DNA of 64,000 nt from Aliidiomarina celeris (GTDB lineage Bacteria > Pseudomonadota > Gammaproteobacteria > Enterobacterales > Alteromonadaceae): assembly GCF_003316875.1 (NCBI RefSeq), contig NZ_QMIL01000001.1, positions 558,001-622,000 on the forward strand, given 5' to 3'. The notes below the pieces were generated by a model, which was not told the DNA's origin, did no database searches, and saw only the letters and a program-made list of their open reading frames with translations. Positions 62,097 through 64,000 of the stretch are shown here, one piece after another. Both the position numbers and the translations under genes were made by a program. Within the stretch, counting starts at the first letter, position 1. Each line of letters starts with the position of its first letter.

Positions 62097-63659
62097 ATGA
62101 GCAACAATAACAACGCAAATGCTGGGGACAACCCAGACACTCTAATAAACCGCATTCTCAACCGCATTGAGGTTATCGGCAACAAACTGCCTGATCCCGC
62201 GGTTATGTTTGCTGCTTTACTGGTCATCGTATGGATTCTGAGCCTCATTTTTGCTCAGTTTAGTTACAGCGAACTCGACCCTCGTACCGCCAGCCCAATT
62301 GTGGTGAATAACCTCTTAGCACCCGACGCTTTGGCGAGTTTCTTGGCCAACATGGTAACAACCTTCACCTCGTTTGCACCTCTAGGTGTAGTGCTGGTTG
62401 CCATGCTCGGTATTGGTGTGGCAGAACGCAGTGGTTTTATTAACGTAGGCATTAAGTTGCTGTTGAACAACACGGCTAAGTTCTTACTCACACCTATTCT
62501 TATTTTAGTGGCCATTGTAAGCCATACCGCGGTCGACGCAGGCTACGTATTAGTTATTCCGCTCGGCGGCATTATCTTCTACGCGGCAGGGCGGCATCCA
62601 TTGGCAGGTATTGCGGCGGCGTTCGCGGGTGTGTCGGGCGGTTTCAGTGCCAACTTCGTGCCCAGTGCCATCGACCCCATGCTACAAAGTATTACCCAAG
62701 AAGCGGCTCGCCTTTACGACACCGACATTCTATTAAACCCGCTGAACAACTGGTACTTCACCGCCGCCTCAAGCATTGTGGTGGTATTGGTGGGTTGGTA
62801 CCTTACCGACAAGATTGTCGAGCCTCGCCTAAAGGGTGTCCAGATCGACGGCGACCCCGACGAGATTCCAAAAATTGAAGACGCAACACCTCAAGATCGC
62901 AAGGCATTCCGTGCCGGCGGACTCACCATGCTTGCGGGTATTGCGATTCTAGTTGCGGTAGTGCTGCCGGAAAATTCTGCATTACGCTCACCCACCGGTG
63001 AAATTGCCGCCTTCGACGCACCCTTAATGCAGTCGATTGTGCCGCTCATTTTCCTTCTGTTCTGGGTACCGGGCATTGTGCATGGTTTTGTTGCGGGCAC
63101 CTTTAAAGAAAGCAAAGACGTGATTATGGCCATGTCAAAAACCATGGAAACCATGGCGTATTACTTGGTTATGGCTTTTTTCTGTGCTTTGTTTATTCGC
63201 GCGTTCGGCGACTCTAACCTCGGCATATTACTGGCCATGAAAGGGGCAAATTTCCTCCAGTCACTCGCTGTACCAGGACCCGTTACTTTGGTGGGTATTA
63301 TCATGCTGGTGGCCATTATTAACCTCTTCGTCGGCTCTGCCAGTGCAAAATGGCTGCTCATTTCGCCGATTTTCGTGCCTATGCTCATGCAACTCGGTAT
63401 TTCTCCCGACCTTACCCAGGCAGCCTATCGCGTAGGTGACTCGGTGAGTAACATTATTACGCCGCTGCTGCCCTACTTCCCCTTGGTTGTGGTGTACTGC
63501 CAGCGTTACGTGAAGAGTACCGGCATTGGTACCTTGGTATCCATGATGCTGCCGTTCAGTGTTGCACTGGGTATTGTTTGGACCGCGTTCTTACTCTTGT
63601 ATTGGACAGTTGGAATTCCACTCGGAGTGCAAGCCAACTACCTTTACCCTGCAGGATAA
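62097..63659 (+). CDS. AbgT family transporter
   Basis: A 520-residue inner-membrane protein with about 11 helices. Family marks are NRIEVIGNKLPDPAVMFAALLVIVW at the start, TFTSFAPLGVVLVAMLGIGVAERSG, the hairpin GVSGGFSANFVPSAIDPML and NLFVGSASAKWLLISPIFVPML. AbgT of E. coli imports p-aminobenzoyl-glutamate; relatives such as YdaH of Alcanivorax export sulfonamides and p-aminobenzoyl-glutamate by proton antiport. The direction here is not known. GGGGAATAAC precedes the ATG. A clear terminator follows. Confidence 0.93.
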   Translation: MSNNNNANAGDNPDTLINRILNRIEVIGNKLPDPAVMFAALLVIVWILSLIFAQFSYSELDPRTASPIVVNNLLAPDALASFLANMVTTFTSFAPLGVVLVAMLGIGVAERSGFINVGIKLLLNNTAKFLLTPILILVAIVSHTAVDAGYVLVIPLGGIIFYAAGRHPLAGIAAAFAGVSGGFSANFVPSAIDPMLQSITQEAARLYDTDILLNPLNNWYFTAASSIVVVLVGWYLTDKIVEPRLKGVQIDGDPDEIPKIEDATPQDRKAFRAGGLTMLAGIAILVAVVLPENSALRSPTGEIAAFDAPLMQSIVPLIFLLFWVPGIVHGFVAGTFKESKDVIMAMSKTMETMAYYLVMAFFCALFIRAFGDSNLGILLAMKGANFLQSLAVPGPVTLVGIIMLVAIINLFVGSASAKWLLISPIFVPMLMQLGISPDLTQAAYRVGDSVSNIITPLLPYFPLVVVYCQRYVKSTGIGTLVSMMLPFSVALGIVWTAFLLLYWTVGIPLGVQANYLYPAG

Positions 63660-63681
63660 TTCACTGCAGTAAATGGGTAGC

Positions 63682-63711
63682 AAAAAAGAGCCGCAATTGC
63701 GGCTCTTTTTT
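63682..63711 (+). terminator. Intrinsic terminator of the AbgT gene
   Basis: GAGCCGC and GCGGCTC form a perfect stem over the 4-base loop AATT, extended by A/T pairs and followed by six T. It lies 23 bases past the stop codon. Confidence 0.92.
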
Positions 63712-63875
63712 ATGGCCTCAACAAACTATCGGTTTGATCTATCATAGAAGCCTTCGTACTTAGCCACCGCTTCCACTCTGCACATTTAATGTTAAACTGA
63801 AGGCGTTCTGTTGTGCGCCCCTGAACCCAACACAATCCGTTGAGGCTTCATAGCAACTGTAAATAATTCTAACCG

Positions 63876-63889
63876 TGAGTATGCATTCC
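63876..63889. promoter_or_regulatory. Possible ARG box before argE
   Basis: TGAGTATGCATTCC matches the ArgR half-operator consensus (TGAATWWWWATTCA) at about ten of fourteen positions. It ends 1 base before the argE ATG, so ArgR binding would also mask the translation start region. Only one half-site is clear. Confidence 0.35.
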
Positions 63890-63890
63890 T

Positions 63891-64000
63891 ATGGCTAAAC
63901 TTCCTGCTTTTCTCGACATGTATCGTGCGCTCATCGCGTCGCCCTCTGTGTCGTGCCTAAACCCCGAATGGGATATTTCGAACAAGGCGGTAATCGACCA
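63891..64000 (+). CDS. argE: Acetylornithine deacetylase (partial)
   Basis: The first 36 codons read MAKLPAFLDMYRALIASPSVS then CLNPEWDISNKAVID, the characteristic N-terminus of ArgE, a zinc enzyme that releases ornithine from N-acetylornithine in arginine synthesis. The rest lies past the window edge. It begins 231 bases after the AbgT stop, behind a terminator, so it has its own promoter. Confidence 0.8.
   Translation, partial: MAKLPAFLDMYRALIASPSVSCLNPEWDISNKAVID

Overview
This 64 kb window is a chromosomal segment of a marine-type gammaproteobacterium. The best fit is Alteromonadales, probably the Idiomarinaceae (Idiomarina, Pseudidiomarina or Aliidiomarina). That placement is inferred from the mix of genes and from the protein character: a CsiV-family protein beside mfd, a long two-domain FadE, a rhombosortase with a large S8 protease, many secreted peptidases, and a tmRNA with an ANDDNYALAA tag. 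Base composition is balanced and coding density is high, with short intergenic gaps. No tRNA, rRNA, CRISPR array or complete insertion sequence was seen.

Layout. 1-2.9 kb: the lolC-lolD-lolE lipoprotein exporter, read leftward, with lolE cut by the window edge. 3.1-8.5 kb: a PilZ-like protein, mfd and a CsiV-family protein. 8.5-13.7 kb: a tightly packed leftward cluster of an Fn3-like membrane protein, a sodium:solute symporter, a 39-residue membrane peptide, aspartate carbamoyltransferase (pyrB) and asparagine synthetase (asnB). 13.9-16.3 kb: small accessory genes, including a methionine aminopeptidase gene with a large internal deletion behind an intact ParD-like gene, and a calcium/sodium antiporter. 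16.5-32.6 kb: an alpha/beta hydrolase, acnA, tesB, an SDR, a DsbD-like protein with a redoxin partner, an EamA transporter, an M14-like hydrolase, a large unknown membrane protein beside a ChaN lipoprotein, and a diguanylate cyclase coupled to an FAA hydrolase.

32.7-36.7 kb is the accessory part. It opens with ssrA (tmRNA), a common integration target. Behind it lie a small protein whose C-terminus is written in the tmRNA terminator, two unknown proteins, a truncated IS256-type transposase, orphan C-terminal coding remnants, nested palindromes, a GreA/GreB-like protein, a 29-residue basic protein and a LiaF-like protein.

36.7-64 kb is mostly housekeeping and envelope functions: an MBL-fold lipoprotein, a PnuC-like transporter preceded by 13-bp tandem repeats, MAPEG and DCC proteins, a secreted trypsin-like protease with a duplicated C-terminal domain, rmuC, wrbA, a GNAT-C39 fusion, purMN, fadE behind a good FadR-type operator, a thioesterase and dioxygenase pair, the large S8 protease with its probable rhombosortase 1 kb away in an apparent operon with an S9 peptidase, an outer-membrane barrel, an AbgT transporter, and the first codons of argE.

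I do not see a clearly new defence or mobile system. The most promising leads are the Fn3/symporter/39-residue peptide/pyrB/asnB cluster, the 594-residue unknown membrane protein, the ssrA-proximal scar, and the S8/rhombosortase pair.
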